A DNA stretch of 64,000 nt from an uncultured Acetatifactor sp. (GTDB lineage: Bacteria > Bacillota > Clostridia > Lachnospirales > Lachnospiraceae), in contig CANPWA010000015.1 of NCBI GenBank assembly GCA_947581865.1, forward strand, positions 1 through 64,000. Direction: 5' to 3'. The translations under genes were made by a program, and so were the position numbers. The notes beneath the pieces are model-generated. The model was not told the origin of the DNA, did not search any database, and was given only the letters and a program-made list of their open reading frames with translations. This document shows, piece by piece, positions 63,292 to 64,000 of the stretch; the stretch's first letter is position 1, and each line of letters begins with the position of its first letter.

Positions 63292-64000
63292 TTACATCAT
63301 GGTTACCAGATTGTAATCGCTGATATATACAGCAAATCGTTCATTTTCAAAGCCCAGGGACACAATGTCCGGATCTTCAAACTGCGCCTCAAAAGATGCC
63401 TTGTCTTCTACACGGACCACATAGGCGGTGGGCATCTTCTCCGGAAGGCTGGGTACATACCATTTCGTGCTGGTTGTCCACCAGTACATACGAAGATCTT
63501 CCATATGATAACAATGCCCCATGGTGATGCGCCCGTCCGTCATGACACAGATGCGCGATGCGTCCCAAAATTCACTATAGCCATGGTCGATCTGTCGGGA
63601 ATCCATGTAAGAGATCACTTCCTCGTATTCCTGCAGATTGTCTTTGGTGGTGATGCAGTCCCGGTATGTATAAAATATATTACAGACAGCAAATATACAT
63701 ACACAGCAGACGATCAGCCGCGCGAAAGCAGGAGCATTTTTTTCAAACAAAGTGATCAGAACAGCGAAAGTGGTTATAATGACAAACCATACGACAAAAA
63801 AATAGTTGTGGGCAGTCTCGGCGTTGGTGACGACCTCGACCACAACAGTGAGCAGAAAGGAGGTCCCCAGCGCCTGGATCAGCATCTTCTGGGAAAAATC
63901 TGCGGTGACCTGTCCCGGAACGTCTTTGCTGCGAAAGATCAGCACCAGCCCGTATACCGTGAGTGCGAGTACCGCCAGGATGCCCAGCTGCATCAGTGCG
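63292..64000 (-). CDS. C-terminal part of a GT39-like membrane protein (gene runs off the window)
   Basis: The frame is open to the window edge, with an internal ATG at 63993, so the true start lies beyond 64000. The visible 233+ residues contain four spans (for example VLALTVYGLVLIF, FFVVWFVIITTFAVLITLF and LIVCCVCIFAVCNIF) and then an external C-terminal domain (DNLQEYEEVISYMDSRQIDH, YWWTTSTKWYVPSLP, FENERFAVYISDYNL). It is of the same general type as the downstream neighbour (61667), and the two may be a tandem pair of glycosyltransferases. Confidence 0.65.
   Translation of the reverse strand, partial: ALMQLGILAVLALTVYGLVLIFRSKDVPGQVTADFSQKMLIQALGTSFLLTVVVEVVTNAETAHNYFFVVWFVIITTFAVLITLFEKNAPAFARLIVCCVCIFAVCNIFYTYRDCITTKDNLQEYEEVISYMDSRQIDHGYSEFWDASRICVMTDGRITMGHCYHMEDLRMYWWTTSTKWYVPSLPEKMPTAYVVRVEDKASFEAQFEDPDIVSLGFENERFAVYISDYNLVTMM

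Noticed and set aside
1..64000. CRISPR array, tRNA or rRNA genes
   Set aside because: No regularly spaced short repeats, cloverleaf-like sequences or rRNA-like blocks were seen on either strand by eye.

Overview
The window looks like chromosome from a Gram-positive gut-type anaerobe of class Clostridia, most likely a Lachnospiraceae. This is inferred from gene content: hybrid two-component sensors paired with extracellular solute-binding lipoproteins, a K+-dependent membrane pyrophosphatase, a PadR/DUF1700 pair, and a TagA-type wall-polymer cluster without outer-membrane export genes. No rRNA, tRNA or CRISPR array was seen.

Region 1 (1 to about 22150) is an AT-rich accessory island. Two diverged direct repeats of about 235 bp (113-348 and 21811-22043) bracket about 21.5 kb made almost only of defence genes and wreckage. 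Apparently intact systems are a reverse transcriptase-nitrilase fusion (defence-associated RT class, 1119-4154); a LlaJI-type restriction system (Vsr, m5C methyltransferase, McrB-like GTPase, LlaJI-like nuclease and HNH nuclease, 7116-16046); and a three-gene Lamassu/ABC-3C-like system (nuclease effector, small middle protein, SMC-like ATPase, 16504-21267). Between them lie remnants of an MNT nucleotidyltransferase, an AlbA_2-type regulator, a type IIS restriction enzyme, an XRE regulator, and an IS30 transposase interrupted by a second decayed transposase.

Region 2 (22150-30200) returns to GC-richer backbone: a response-regulator remnant, an RlmI-like rRNA methyltransferase, then an operon of hybrid histidine kinase, solute-binding lipoprotein, cytosolic CZB chemoreceptor and esterase.

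Region 3 (30500-50670) is a surface-polysaccharide locus that appears phase-variable at two levels. A Hin/resolvase-type serine recombinase sits 5 bp from a 19-bp inverted repeat pair whose arms surround an asymmetric GT dinucleotide. The 116 bp between the repeats holds a strong sigma-A promoter, now pointing into a helicase with five HA repeats and then about fourteen co-directional genes: TagA/WecG transferase, four further transferase-like genes, TupA-type ATP-grasp, CapA-like phosphatase, asparagine-synthase-like protein, O-acetyltransferase, polymerase, a ParB/Srx-like protein, flippase, GT-C transferase and acyltransferase. Four of these genes carry a G7-8 run followed by TAT. In two, the run breaks the reading frame and one G fewer would restore it.

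Region 4 (50748-64000) holds a solute-binding protein plus giant hybrid kinase pair (minus strand), an MFS transporter, an autoregulated-looking PadR operon, a small unknown gene, the HppA pyrophosphatase, and two minus-strand GT-C-like membrane proteins, the last running off the window.
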